Below are positions 52,147 to 62,864 of a stretch of 64,000 bases of DNA, one piece after another. Every line of letters starts with the position of its first letter. Within the stretch, counting starts at the first letter, position 1. The stretch is from Odiellus spinosus. Its lineage: Eukaryota > Arthropoda > Arachnida > Opiliones > Phalangiidae. The notes under the pieces are model-generated. The model worked only from the letters and a program-made list of their open reading frames with translations, ran no database searches and was not told the origin of the DNA. The translations under genes and the position numbers were made by a program. The stretch is from positions 6,288,766 through 6,352,765 of the forward strand of contig OY987240.1 of assembly GCA_963920705.1 (NCBI GenBank). Reading direction: 5' to 3'.

Positions 52147-53149
52147 AAGAAAATATTTACCGGTCTTACCCGGCAGTAGCCGCCGAATTATTCAACCGCG
52201 ACGGCACAGATGGGCCTAGCCGGGAGATGAAAAACCCTGGCTCTTCGCCACGAGGTAGTTTCGAGTGCAACAATCCTCCGGACCTCCAACCCGCTGGGCG
52301 AACCATGCCCCCGGTTAATTCCGGGTCCGGTGAATCCACACCGGGGATCTCTTTCCAGGATCATGATGCACCGTCCAATACCCTGCGACACGCGATCCTC
52401 CTAAGGGCCTAAGGATTACCAGTACGGATATACTGACCAGGCAGAGCCGGAATGTTAGTTCCGCTCCATTCAGAGACCCGAGTACCCGCACCGCCACGAC
52501 CACTGGGCGCCACTGCGTTACGACCAATATCGCAGTAACATGCGGGTATGGTTGTCCACCGACGGCATAGGGTTTTGGATTTCACCCAAGGTACCGAGTA
52601 CCTCATGGAACACTCCCGTGGTTTCCTCCAATATGCCGCCCTCGCATCCCTCCGTACAAGGGATAAGGTCAAGCTTAGTCTGGCATCCGGGACATCAGTT
52701 TTGATTGTTAAGGGGGTGCTCCGTAAATTAGTACACTACACCCCGCCAATCCGTGCGGCTGCATCATTTGTCCCTTAAGTGCCGCACGCGAAACCGTGCC
52801 TGGAACTAGTAACAAGGCCAAACAGCGGGAACCGAAGAACCCCAGACCAGTGCTCCCGCACACACGTGAGGAGGCTAGGGCAGCAGAAGGAAAGGTATAT
52901 GGCTTGGCGACCAGAACCCACACAGCAGTGCCATACGGCCTCCGTAATGTAACCGTGACCCAACAAGACCGACTCAAAGGCAGAGGGAGCTGCCAGGGCC
53001 CAGTGCGGGCCCTGCGAGTCGGCCGGGTGTGGGCGAGACGGCCGTGTTCCAATTCGCGGAACTAGGACGGATCCTAGAACTCGGGCCCCCTCACCACCAC
53101 AAGGATGGAACACTACCCCCACCCTGCGCACGTACAGGTGGGGGGGAGG

Positions 53150-53222
53150 GGGTGGCATCCGGGACATTGAATTTGGATTTATATACCCCACGCACCGAGT
53201 TGGGTAACTCATAACGGGGGTT
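53150..53222 (-). pseudogene. Fragment of a LINE A-like gag start
   Basis: Encodes VRGVYKSKFNVPDA, matching VRGVYKSISNVPDA of LINE A. Both copies begin at the same CCCCGTTATG boundary and diverge upstream of it. Confidence 0.65.
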
Positions 53223-53297
53223 GTGGAAATTGGTTTAGTGAGGATCTGGGGATGTATAGTGATGATTTATCCGAAGATCAGTGAACGGGGAGCTCTA

Positions 53298-54035
53298 TCT
53301 TTTTTTTTTTTTTTTTTTTTTTTTTTTAGTGAAATTATGTTTTGAGAGGGTTCATTACACGGGGCCCACCTTCTGGGTGGAAGCGAACCGCGAACGTATT
53401 GTAGTGAAGTAGAAGCGCATTCTTGTGCGGGGAAGTAGAGGTTTTTTTTTCTTTTTTTTTTAAATAAGTGATTTTTCTTTTGTAAGGTGTTTTCTTTTTT
53501 TTTAATTATTTGGTGCATGTAAAGAAGGTAAATGATTTTTTTTTGTTTTTTGTAAGGTAATTTTTTTTTTATAAATGATTTGGTGCATGTAAAGAAGGTA
53601 AGTGTTTTTTTTTGAAGATGATTTGGCACATGTAAAGAAGGTAAGTGATATATATATATATATATTTTTTTTAAGGTAAGTGATTTTTTTTTTTATGTAA
53701 GGTAAGTGTTTTTTTTTTTAAATGATTTAGTCCATGTAAGAAGGTAAGTGATATATATTTTTTTTAGATGAATTGGTGCATGTAAAGAAGGTAAGTGATA
53801 TATTTTTTTTAAGGTAAGTGATTTTTTTTTTTTTATGTAAGGTAAGTGATTTTTTTTTTTTATGTAAGGTAAGTTTTTTTTTTTTTTAAATGATTTAGTC
53901 CATGTAAGAAGGTAAGTGATATTTTTTTTTTTTTTTAGATGAATTGGTGCATGTAAAGAAGGTAAGTGATATATATATATATTTTTTTTTTGTTAAGGTA
54001 ACTGATTTTTTTTTTTTTTTTTTTTTTGAAATGTG
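53298..54035 (-). repeat. Expanded A-rich 3' tail of LINE B
   Basis: On the - strand, about 740 bp of A runs separated by CTTACCTTACAT and CTTACCTTCTTTACATGCAC units, with a few (TA)n stretches. Probably built from the 3' terminal repeat of the LINE by slippage during target-primed reverse transcription and later expansion. The 120-codon ORF at 53267-53629 is low-complexity and not a gene. Confidence 0.75.
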
Positions 54036-54440
54036 GAGAGGCTAGGATTCACAGAATAATGCGAAGTTGGTATGTAAAACGAACATAAGTTCGCGTAGTT
54101 TTCGTAGGTTGTCTGGTGTTACTGGTATGTTGTTGAGTGAGTGGTTTAGTGAGCTTCGGTCAATACAACCATCCGTGAGAAAACATTCTAGAATGTAATG
54201 CGAAGCATCTCCAAGGAGTGCACCACAGGCGCAGGCGGGGCTATCAAGATGACCGAGATTATGAAGGTACGCCGGGAATTTGCCGTGACTGGTTAAGATT
54301 TGTGAAAGAAAGAAGTCCGAGCCCGGACCTTCTTCCGAGACGTTTGGAAAGAGTTGGTGTGTGTATCGACCTGTGTCACCAGCGTCCCACTGTGATTGCC
54401 AGGTGCGTAGTGAGATTGAGTGTAGTTCTGTCTTGAGAGA

Positions 54441-55634
54441 CTAACGAGACGGTGGTATGAATATAATGGGTAAAGAAGCGTCGTGGGCGGCAAGTTTGGC
54501 GTCTGTGTCGGCGAGCTCGTTGCCGAGCGTGCCGACGTGAGCCTTCGTCCATGCGACTTGAATATTCGAATTTGCTGAGAGTAGAGTCTTGATGGACCCG
54601 ATAAGGGCGGTGGTCGAGTTGCGGTTACGAAGAGCCGTAACCGCAGACAGACTGTCTGTGAAGATTATTAAGTTCTCGGTGATGTGATGTGAGAAAACCC
54701 AATTGATGGCCTCGTTGAGGGCAAAAAGTTCCGCGTGGTAGATAGTACAGGTTTGGCTTAGTTTAAATTGTACGGAGACTAGCTTAGCGTTGTTGTGTAG
54801 TACAACGAACGCACATCCGACCCCGTCGGTGAAGCGAGATCCGTCAGTAAAGATCTCTATTCCAGATCCGGTAGGTGTGCGGTTGTCGCAAGGTACGGCT
54901 ATCCTGACGGCAGGATGAATGGTGTATTTGGATATGTCACGTAGAAAATTTTGCTGAGGAAGAGAGGTATCGAAATGGGTACACGCTTCAAGCAGGTCGA
55001 CGTTGCGGAAGACTGCGGCTTCTTTGCTGAGGACACAGGCTAAGGGCATGATTCCGGTTAAGACCTGTAGGGCAGCAGTAGAGGTGGTGCGGTAGGAGCG
55101 GGCGATGCGAATCAGGCATGCCCGTTGGATGGAGTTAAGGCGTCGGACCATCATGGTATTGTTGATGAACCAGACCCCGCACGCATACGCAATTATGCGC
55201 TCAATGCCCTTTTTGTAAAGGGCTTTTAAGGCAATGCCATTTAAACCCCATTGGCTACGCGCAATAAGGGCAAGTTGTTGAAGGTAACTGCTTACTTTGA
55301 ACTGGATAATGTCTAGATGTGGTAGATATGTGAGTTTTTGGTCAATTGTTAGCCCTAGAATAAGTAAAGTTTTGACGTTGCGTATGTTCACGCCGTTAAG
55401 GCGGAATATTGGTGGGCGGTCCGTCTTGCATCCGGATTTGAAGAAGGTGATTGCGTTAGTCTTATTAGGTGAGAAGTTTATTGTTGATGCTCCATTTGTG
55501 TAGTGCAAGTAATAGAGCGTTCCCCCTGTCCTCAAGGAGTCGTCTGGAACGGGCCCATACCATTCAAAGCAGGTCGTCGGCGAAGCCTTGTAGGTCTGTT
55601 TGGCTTGGAAGATGAAGTTCGAAGGCGGAGTCAC
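54441..55634 (-). pseudogene. LINE B RNase H and connection domain
   Basis: 397-codon frame. After the RT connection region (VKTLLILGLTIDQKLTYLPH, YACGVWFINN) comes an RNase H1-type domain with EIFTDGSRF (Asp), YHAELFALNEAI (Glu), IFTDSLSAV (Asp) and AHVGTLGNELADTDAK (His/Asp). The catalytic set looks complete. It overlaps the next upstream frame near 55600. Confidence 0.82.
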
Positions 55635-57059
55635 AGGCTACGTTCCAGAGGGTGGGGCCTATGGAAGAGCCTTGGGGTACTCCACGTTCAATAAGTTTGG
55701 TGACGGAGGTGTTAGAATTGCAGAAAGTTGCTTTTCGGTCCGTGAGGTAACTTTGAATGAGGCTGTAAATATTCTTGGGGCAGTTTTTTTGTGGAGGGCG
55801 AACAGAATCGAGGGTATCCAAAGATTGTCGAAAGCGCCCTCAATGTCCAGAGAGATCAGAGCGGTATGTTGCCCGTCTTTTTTATTGGATCTAATAAAAG
55901 AGTCAGCCCTAGAGAGTGCTAGTGACGTGGATTTACCTGAACGGAAGCCGAATTGACGATTATCTAGCAGGCAGTTTGATTCGAGGAAGAAATTCAGTCG
56001 TTCGGTTACTAGTTTATCCAAAATTTTGCCAAGGGAGTCCGGAAGGCAAATGGGACGATAGGAGCGCGGAGAAGATGGGTCACGGCCCGGTTTATTTATG
56101 AGGATGAGCTTCGAATATTTCCAAGCCGAGGGAAAATATCCTTGAAGAAGGCAACCGTTAAATAGGTGGGGAAAAATATCTGGTCGGGCGCGTTGGGCCT
56201 GTTTTATAGCTTCCATAGGGATGGCAGTTAGACCGACTGCTTTGTCTGTGGGCATATTAAGAATAATGTCCTCAATTTCGTCGACTGTAAAAAGAAGATC
56301 GTCTTTGGTGTTGGGAGGAGTAGAAACACTGGCACGAATGTTCGAGTGGAAAGGTAAGTCATCGACCTCGTCGTCGGGCAGGAAGAGAGTGTCGACGATT
56401 TCAGTGAGGGTCTCCTTGACCGTGGTCATGAGTTCGCCTGTGGACTTGCGAACGGCGGAGAGACTGGTAGGGCCCTTTAGTTTGCGTGTGCAAATTTTGT
56501 AGGGGATCGTGAAAGGATTGGCTACCTCCACTTCCTGACAAAATTTACGCCATGAACGTAGTTTTGCATGTTTAATATTTAGTTTAAATGTCGCGCATTC
56601 GCGTTTGTAAGTGGTTCGGTAGATCTCACGTTGGTCATTGCTCGAAACGCGCTGAAAACGGCGTCGAAGGGCATTGACCTTCTTCCTTTGTGTGTGCAGT
56701 TCAGGCGACCACCATGGAACGGCTTTGTGGGTACGAGTGGAAGATTTCCGTTTTAGATGCAGGTTACAAAGCGACTGAAGACGAAAAGTTATGTCGGTGA
56801 CGAAGTCATCTATAGCGGCGGAGGATTGAATTACTGGTAGTGTAAGTGATGCAAATGTCTCTTCGGCGGAAGCTTTAAAAGAGTCCCAATCCACGTCCTT
56901 GAGACTATAACCCACCTGATGTGAATGGAAGGGCGGATCGGTGTTGTAGCTGAATAATATTGCGCGATGGTCGGAGAGAGAGTCGTCTGGAGAAATTTGC
57001 CAGGCTTGAACGTTGTGAACTATGTCGATGGAGGTAATGGTGAGGTCGATCCAACTCAC
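55564..57059 (-). pseudogene. LINE B reverse transcriptase
   Basis: Main frame 55659-57059: SDHRAI (end of endonuclease), KAVGLTAIPMEAIKQ, RSYRPICLPDSLGK, FGFRSGKSTS, then motif A ISLDIEGAFDNLW. After a shift, 55564-55821 carries motif B RGVPQGSSIGPTLWNV and motif C GFADDLL. R1/I-type RT by these motifs. Confidence 0.85.
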
Positions 57060-57874
57060 GCCCCTTGGTCGACAAAGGTGGGACCATAGGACGGGTCGTT
57101 GTGGATGAAGAGATCACGGCCGTTGATCAAGTCTGAGGTGAGTAATCCTTTGTGGTCTGTGGTCGGGGAGCCCCATAGGGCATGTTTAGCGTTGTAGTCT
57201 CCGGCCAGTATCATAGTGCCTTGGCCCAGGCTGTCGAGTAAACCGTTAAGATCTCCCAAAAATTTGTCATAGTCGCAGGTAGGTGTGGCGTACACGCAGG
57301 TGACGCGGAGCCTCGACCCACGGCAGCAGATTTCGACGGTGATGATATCGTTGCTGGAGTGTAAGAGAAGCACATCCAGGGAATTATTTAATATAATAAT
57401 AGCACACTTCGGTGCGGAGGGGTGGGCAAATATTCGGGAGGTAACGGGATACCCGACAACCAGGCCGTGGAGAAGGTAAGGATCGGAGATCAATAAAATA
57501 TCAATTTTTTGTTCGAGACTTAGTTGACGGAGTAGGCCAGTAGCAGCGTGACCATGACCAATATTAAGTTGTAAGAATTTAAGGGTTATGTTGTTAGGCA
57601 TTAGATGGTGGTGAAGTGGCGTAGTTGGTACGAGCTCGGCGCAGCGCCAATTCGCGAAGGAGGCATGGACACTGTGGATCAAGGCTGGAATGAGCCGTGT
57701 TGTGGTGGGTACGGTGAGTGTTATTGGAGTTCGTGCAATTACGACATAAGAGTGAAGTGCTCTTACAGTCCTTGTAGTGATGGTCGTCTCCGCAGAGGGT
57801 GCATAATTGGTGTGGGTGAGGACAAGCGGGCTTGGTATGACCCAAAAGGCCACAGTTATAACATTTGGGAACAT
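57056..57874 (-). pseudogene. LINE B endonuclease
   Basis: Contains KFLQLNIGHG, LLISDPY (Ser where the catalytic Glu is common in many LINEs; position uncertain), LAGDYNAKHALWGS and GPTFVDQG, and continues after a one-base shift at about 57059 with SWIDLTITS. The N-terminal part overlaps the gag zinc-knuckle frame. Confidence 0.8.
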
Positions 57875-59049
57875 TCAGGTACCCCTTGACGAGACAGTTC
57901 ATCCATCCAACGTGAATTTTACGGAGCTTTTTGAAGTGGGTGAAAGCCGCCAGTTTGTTGTTTGGTCTTTTCCGGAGAGCGCAAACCTGACTTGAACCTC
58001 GGAATCATCGAACGGAAGTGAATTTTGGGAAAAAATGGTGTGGAGAAGATCTTGTTTCTCTATTGTGGAGTCGACCCCTAAGATGAGTAATTTGGGGTTA
58101 CCCTTCGAAGGGGTAACTAGTTGAGTTTGGGGTTTAAGGATGGTTGATTGTGAAACGAACTCGCGTAATTTGTCCGCGTCATCCTTATTTGAGCATTTGA
58201 CTACGACACCGTTGTTGCGGCAGACCCGGATGTTATCAATGCCTATATGAAGTGCTGACGGGTTGATATTTGCTTGGAGGGTGGTTTTGAGGACGTCAGA
58301 AGTGATTGAGTAGTCGGTAGGGTAAACAATCACTACTGAGGCAGGGTCGGAGGTAAGTACGGGGGGGCGAGGTGGTTTTGGTTTGGCTGGGGCGGGTTTG
58401 GGGGGCGGTACAACGATGGGGCGGGGAGGGGCGGGAATGTGAGAGCCACCAGGAAGATGCGTATAAAAGGCCGCTTGTTCCGGGATCGTGGAGAATCCAT
58501 CACCCCGGGCTGCTTCCGCGTAGGAGGGAACTTGAGCTGTGTGGACACGAATACTGAAAGGTAAGGACGATTTTCCCTCGGGGAGGGTGACACGTACCAT
58601 CCTCATGCCGTTATAAAATCCCTCCCGCTTCCGCCAGGTTACCGCGCTCTTAATTTCACAGCCCATGGACCGCATCTTAGCAACCAAAGCGTCATCCGAT
58701 ACGTATTCAGGCAACTCGGAAAGAGTAGCATTAATGGTTTTATTCGTAACGGTAGAGATGGCAAAAACCGTACCCTCAACAGTCAGACCAGAGGCCACAG
58801 CATCGTCAATATCGCCAATATCAAAAAAGGTTGAGATATACCCAGCGGTAGTTGGCAAAATAGAAGAGACGGCGTTCAAACCATATTCAGTCTTAACAAC
58901 AATATCAAATTTCGGCGAACCACCAGGAAAATCCACGAACACCGAACGTTTTCCATCCCGAGTCAAACGACCCAGGAGGGCACCGAAAAAAAGGCAACGT
59001 ACCCGAAACGTATAAAAATCAAACAAATGCGGTAAAAAAAACTTAGAAA
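57594..59049 (-). pseudogene. LINE B gag (ORF1)
   Basis: N-terminal frame 57899-59065 (its first codons belong to the neighbouring element) has the IVYPTDYSITSDVLKTTLQ and CRNNGVVVKCSNKDDAD regions also seen in LINE C. A frameshift at about 57900 separates it from the zinc knuckles (57594-57902): CYNCGLLGHTKPAC, CTLCGDDHHYKDC and CRNC. The knuckles keep the Cys lost in LINE C. Confidence 0.8.
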
Positions 59050-60790
59050 CATGTTGGGAAACCAAAATATAACCTCCCCGACCCCGACGTTAAGGAAACA
59101 TAATCTAACCTAACCCTACCTAAAAAAATGATGAAAAGTAATGTAGAGTATCGGAAGAGTAGAAGATTCACATTGATTCACACTTCTTTATTTCCCATCC
59201 ACGTTACGAAGTATAAGTATTTTCCTTTAACCTCAAGGATTTAGAAAATGCAAATGAGTGTGCTGCATTACTCATAATTATATGCGGCAGGTCGTAGACT
59301 TTTTAATAGACACACCAAATGATATGTCCAGCGTTAACTATAATTATATGCGGCATGGCGTAGACTTCTTAATAGACACACCAAATGAACTGTTTATTTT
59401 CAAAGTAAATATGTAAAATACAAATTCTTGTAATATAAGTTAACACTTGAGCATAGGCTGTACTGTGTGATTATCTTTGATAAAGACGAAGGATTTAGTC
59501 TGGGATGGCAAGGAAGACAAGGAATTAAAACGTCGAAGATATGGTAGCAAGTTCCTCTTGGACAAACCAGAAAATATTATAGGCTGAATGTTCCATTCAC
59601 AACCCATTGTCGGTAGATGATTGGCAATTTCTTTCGGTACAGTTTTCGTCTGAAGTTCTTGTTTGACGACCATTACTGATATTTCATCATACGAGAGATC
59701 CCAGTCATTGGAAGAATCCAAGGATGGAGCTGGTCGAGAGGTTATTTTCCAAACCGGCTGACAAGACGTTAGTTTCCACTCCTATGATAAAAAAAAATAT
59801 ATATCTTAAAGACTGAATGTAGACAACTTTCCATACCGTTAATATTTATACTTGGATAGCTCCTTTTATGTTTGGAATAACGAGGCTTATGAAGAACTGT
59901 CGAACTTTTACTGACTGTAGGTATCTCATAAGTCGAGTCCGAAAACACTAACTGCTTGCATGTGTCAATTCTTCGTAGCTAGGTCGTCTCTTTCTTGTGA
60001 TACATGAAGGCGTGTCCTTGCTCTGTTGACTTCAAATGGTGATGACATTCTGCGCTGGTTGATTATCTCACTAAAGTTATTATAGCGTTCTTTCGTCTCC
60101 GGGTCTGCTAACGAAAATCACTGAACACGGCTACTTTTGCTTATGAAAATGTTTCTTGGTTTTATAGCGGAGAAACTGAAGGCTATTTTTTTTTCAACAT
60201 CAGATATCCACTTTTTATTCAAAATTGTTGTTTTTTTAAACACGGGAAACCTACTGTACTTCTGTTCCAGGAGAGTTTTCCCGACTATAATTTTTAACAT
60301 TTTGTATCAATCAGCCTCAGCTTTAGATGTTATGTCGTTTCTATTTTGGATGCCCGTGTAAACGCACCTTCATTTAAGGTCAATTTAATGGGATATTCAT
60401 GATATAATATAATAGTCAAAATTAAAGGGCTGAAGAGGGCTACCCGAGTAGAAGAACCCAGTGAATCTAATTTTCAGTTATCGATAAAAAATACCATTAA
60501 AAATAGCTTATCTACTGTTTAATAAATTAAATTTTTGTTCATCAATTTAGAACCACTTAATAAAGCTCTCTAGGTTTATGTTTTAACCTTTTCGTAACCC
60601 ATTCAGCCACCTTTCTCTCTATTACTTCATATCTTATCAATCTTTCATTATAGAAATCTTGGTTTAGCCAAGAGAAGCATTCGTAAACAATATAATATAC
60701 TTTCTCTCTATTAACTCGAATTCAATGGATATTCCTTATCATTCTACTGTTTAAGAAATAAAATTTTTGTTTACCATTTTGAAGCAATTA
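59050..60790 (-). mobile_element. ACCTCCCCGAC-family element, copy D (one end plus body)
   Basis: Starts CATGTTGGGAAACCAAAATA then ACCTCCCCGACCCCGACG. Matches copy B in reverse through about 60377 and then dispersed-repeat sequence also seen at 15.9-16.4 kb and 42.4-42.7 kb. It is cut at about 60790, where the match to the related repeats (GAAGCAATTAATAA) ends and Polinton-like sequence begins. Confidence 0.75.
59440..59781 (-). CDS. Element-associated ORF, second segment
   Basis: Open from the putative 3' splice site (TTTTTTTTATCATAG in - strand sense, ending at about 59782) through the ATG at 59721 to TAA at 59440. Contains DSSNDWDLSYDEISV and KEIANHLPTMGCEWNI. Parallel decayed sequence occurs in copies B and C. 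No domain recognised; conservation across copies suggests a once-functional element protein. Confidence 0.45.
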   Translation of the reverse strand, partial: EWKLTSCQPVWKITSRPAPSLDSSNDWDLSYDEISVMVVKQELQTKTVPKEIANHLPTMGCEWNIQPIIFSGLSKRNLLPYLRRFNSLSSLPSQTKSFVFIKDNHTVQPMLKC

Positions 60791-61143
60791 ATAATAAGAA
60801 GGCGCCGCGTTAATTACATGTCTAACTACTCTGCCTCAATCTGCGCATGCGCAAACGCGACATATCCGCGCGAAACGTATTTTCGAAATTTATGTACAAG
60901 GCACGTTCGAAAACGCGTGAGAAATTTGAACAAGTATATGACAGGTAGCAACAGTCAAGGACCTCGCGTACTTGGCTGGTTTCAATTTTAAGCGCACGAG
61001 TAGTAAAGAAGCCCCCTTCAGGAGTGAAAACCTGTTTATTAAGACACCAAAGGGTTATGTCAAAGGTTAAAGGTCAAAGGTCAAAAAAGTCAAAGGGTAA
61101 AGGTTAAAATCACCCGTGACCTCGATAGAGAATCCCCACCACC

Positions 61144-61150
61144 TATATAT
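61144..61150 (+). promoter_or_regulatory. Candidate TATA box of the capsid gene block
   Basis: TATATAT 42 bp before the penton-like ATG. Just upstream are repeated GTCAAAGG/GTTAAAGG words (61055-61110). Confidence 0.4.
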
Positions 61151-61191
61151 GAAACCCTCGCTTATCATTGTAAACCATTCGACGATTAATC

Positions 61192-62450
61192 ATGTCCGTG
61201 TTATCACCGAGCGAGGATAATTTTTATATTACGTTACCAAGTAACGCGTCTATGCATATTTATCCTGATAATACAAAAACTAGTTATAAAACGCAATTAG
61301 CAGCGACATTAGATTTAGAAGATGGTAAATGGGAGGCGGGGGTATCGGAAATAACTATGCCGTCGAAATGGGATAACATTACGGATCGGTATAATGAATT
61401 TACGGTTAGGTACGCTGACCCGCATTATGAATATAAATTCGCTTCAATGGATGTGAAGAAAGGGGGTTTGATTAAGCGTGAGAAACATGATGATATGCAT
61501 ATCTACTATCGATTGTTAGATACTCTAATTAAGGGTGAAGAAAAAAGTGGTTCGCAAGACAAAATAAATTTTTTTTTAATACCCTCATTGCAGGGTAAAC
61601 AATTTACTATTAGAACGAGTGACAGTGATGTAGCTATTAAATTCCCGCATCAGTATGCCGATGTATTAGGCGTACCACCTGATCAGACTAATGGGTGGTT
61701 GACTGGTAGACGAGTCTATACATTTAGAGCCGTAGATCGCAAAGTTAAAGAAATAGATCTAAGAAAGATTCCTCCTATCCAGATTAGATATAAAGTGAAA
61801 TTGGATGATGCGTTGCCTAAAATAGATACAAGTAAAGATACGATAATAATTGAAACTAAAACGTATTCTTTAACGCGCGGTTCGTACGAAAGTATAGAAG
61901 CGGTTTTAGACGAAATGCTACGTTGTTTACCGATTCGAATTCGCCCTTACTTTGCGTTTAAACATAATAAAAACGGAACCGTGACGCTTAAATGCGGTGT
62001 AGGACTCAATAACATCACGGATGTTGAATTAACGCCCGAGCAAAGAGAATATTTGGATATTTTTTGCGTTAAATTTTTTCAAGACAACCCCGGGTTAGGA
62101 AAGATGTTAGGTTTCGACGAAAATCTCATTGATAAGTATCTAGTTAATAATACAGATGGTCAATACGTGGCTGATATAAATAGGGGGTCATGAGTTTATT
62201 TATTCATACTAACCTCATCTATCCGCAGTTGATAGGTGACGCTTGGGGTGGCTTAATTCGAATAATTAGTCGACCAGAAAACAATAAGGATAATATACCT
62301 CATAATATAATTTGTAATCCGATAAATTAATACCCGCTACGCGTCTCTAATTTTAACGTGATTGATATTAACATCACTACAGTTTCCGAAGCGAAAATAC
62401 CATTAAATCTGGGAAAAACGGTTATTTTACATTTTCGAAAAAAAAGATAA
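61192..62450 (+). pseudogene. Penton-like capsid gene, broken near the 3' end
   Basis: The first 333 codons are open (61192-62193), beginning MSVLSPSEDNFYITLPSNAS, a sequence type found in arthropod and cnidarian Polinton-like elements and taken to be the penton/minor-capsid protein. The remaining C-terminal coding sequence lies downstream in a different frame, with an additional in-frame TAA at about 62327-62329, and ends at TAA 62448-62450. There is thus one frameshift near 62160-62190 and one nonsense change. Its end overlaps the next start as TAATG. Function from family resemblance, not from catalytic motifs. Confidence 0.62.
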
Positions 62451-62821
62451 TGTCAGGGGGAAAAAATCCGTATTATTCCTACTACGCCCAACAAGCCGGC
62501 GGCGGTTTTCAAGGTCCCGTCTTCCAACGGGGGCACGGAATAGGATCGATATTTAAAAGCCTAGTTCGTTTCATTACACCAATTTTTAAACCGGCTGTTA
62601 AAGCGGTGGGGAAAGAAGCGTTGGGTATAGGCACCCGTATGTTCGGGGATATCCAAGCGGGTCAGGATCCTAAAACTTCATTCCAGAGAAATCTGAGACT
62701 CGCCGGCTCTAATTTATTACACAAAGCGGGTGATAAAGTAGCGCAGTATGGCAGCGGTAAACGAAAGAGAATCGGTCGGAAGAAAAAGATTAAAAGAAGG
62801 AAAACAGATTTTTTATATTGA
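62450..62821 (+). CDS. PX-like core/membrane-active protein, 123 aa
   Basis: Gly-rich N-terminus (QQAGGGFQGPVF), a central amphipathic/hydrophobic segment (GIGSIFKSLVRFITPIFKP) and a strongly basic C-terminus (KRKRIGRKKKIKRRK), likely DNA-binding and nuclear targeting. This layout matches the protein X-like gene between penton and hexon genes in adintovirus/Polinton-like elements. The start is set by the TAATG overlap with the preceding gene. The frame is intact. Confidence 0.65.
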   Translation: MSGGKNPYYSYYAQQAGGGFQGPVFQRGHGIGSIFKSLVRFITPIFKPAVKAVGKEALGIGTRMFGDIQAGQDPKTSFQRNLRLAGSNLLHKAGDKVAQYGSGKRKRIGRKKKIKRRKTDFLY

Positions 62822-62864
62822 AAAGAAGAGTGTTAGTTGATTAAGCTTCCAGTTGATCTTCACG

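Larger units (their letters stand above)
50707..53222 (-). mobile_element. LINE C: R1/I-like element reduced to 5' region and gag
   Basis: A GC-rich 5' region (52147-53155, no supported ORF; GTCCCGGATGCC occurs twice) followed by a gag ORF that stops where ORF2 should begin to overlap. The gag is clearly related to that of LINE B. The upstream edge (53150-53222) is a fragment of a LINE A-like gag start. Confidence 0.7.
53290..59049 (-). mobile_element. LINE B: R1/I-like non-LTR retrotransposon with RNase H
   Basis: Nearly full-length order on the - strand: gag (57594-59049), endonuclease (57056-57874), RT (55564-57059), RNase H (54441-55634), 3' UTR and a long A-rich tail (53298-54035). At least four frameshifts or stops separate the domains. 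Its 5' end abuts copy D of the ACCTCCCCGAC family at 59050. Confidence 0.85.

Noticed and set aside
51441..53214. Multiple plus- and minus-strand ORFs of 60-145 codons in the LINE C region
   Set aside because: Those opposite gag are antisense shadows. Those in 52150-53200 overlap each other in several frames of GC-rich 5' UTR-like sequence without recognisable motifs.
53298..54035. Assembly or sequencing artefact only
   Set aside because: The long T runs could contain length errors, but the ordered CTTACCTTACAT words between them argue that a real repeat is present.
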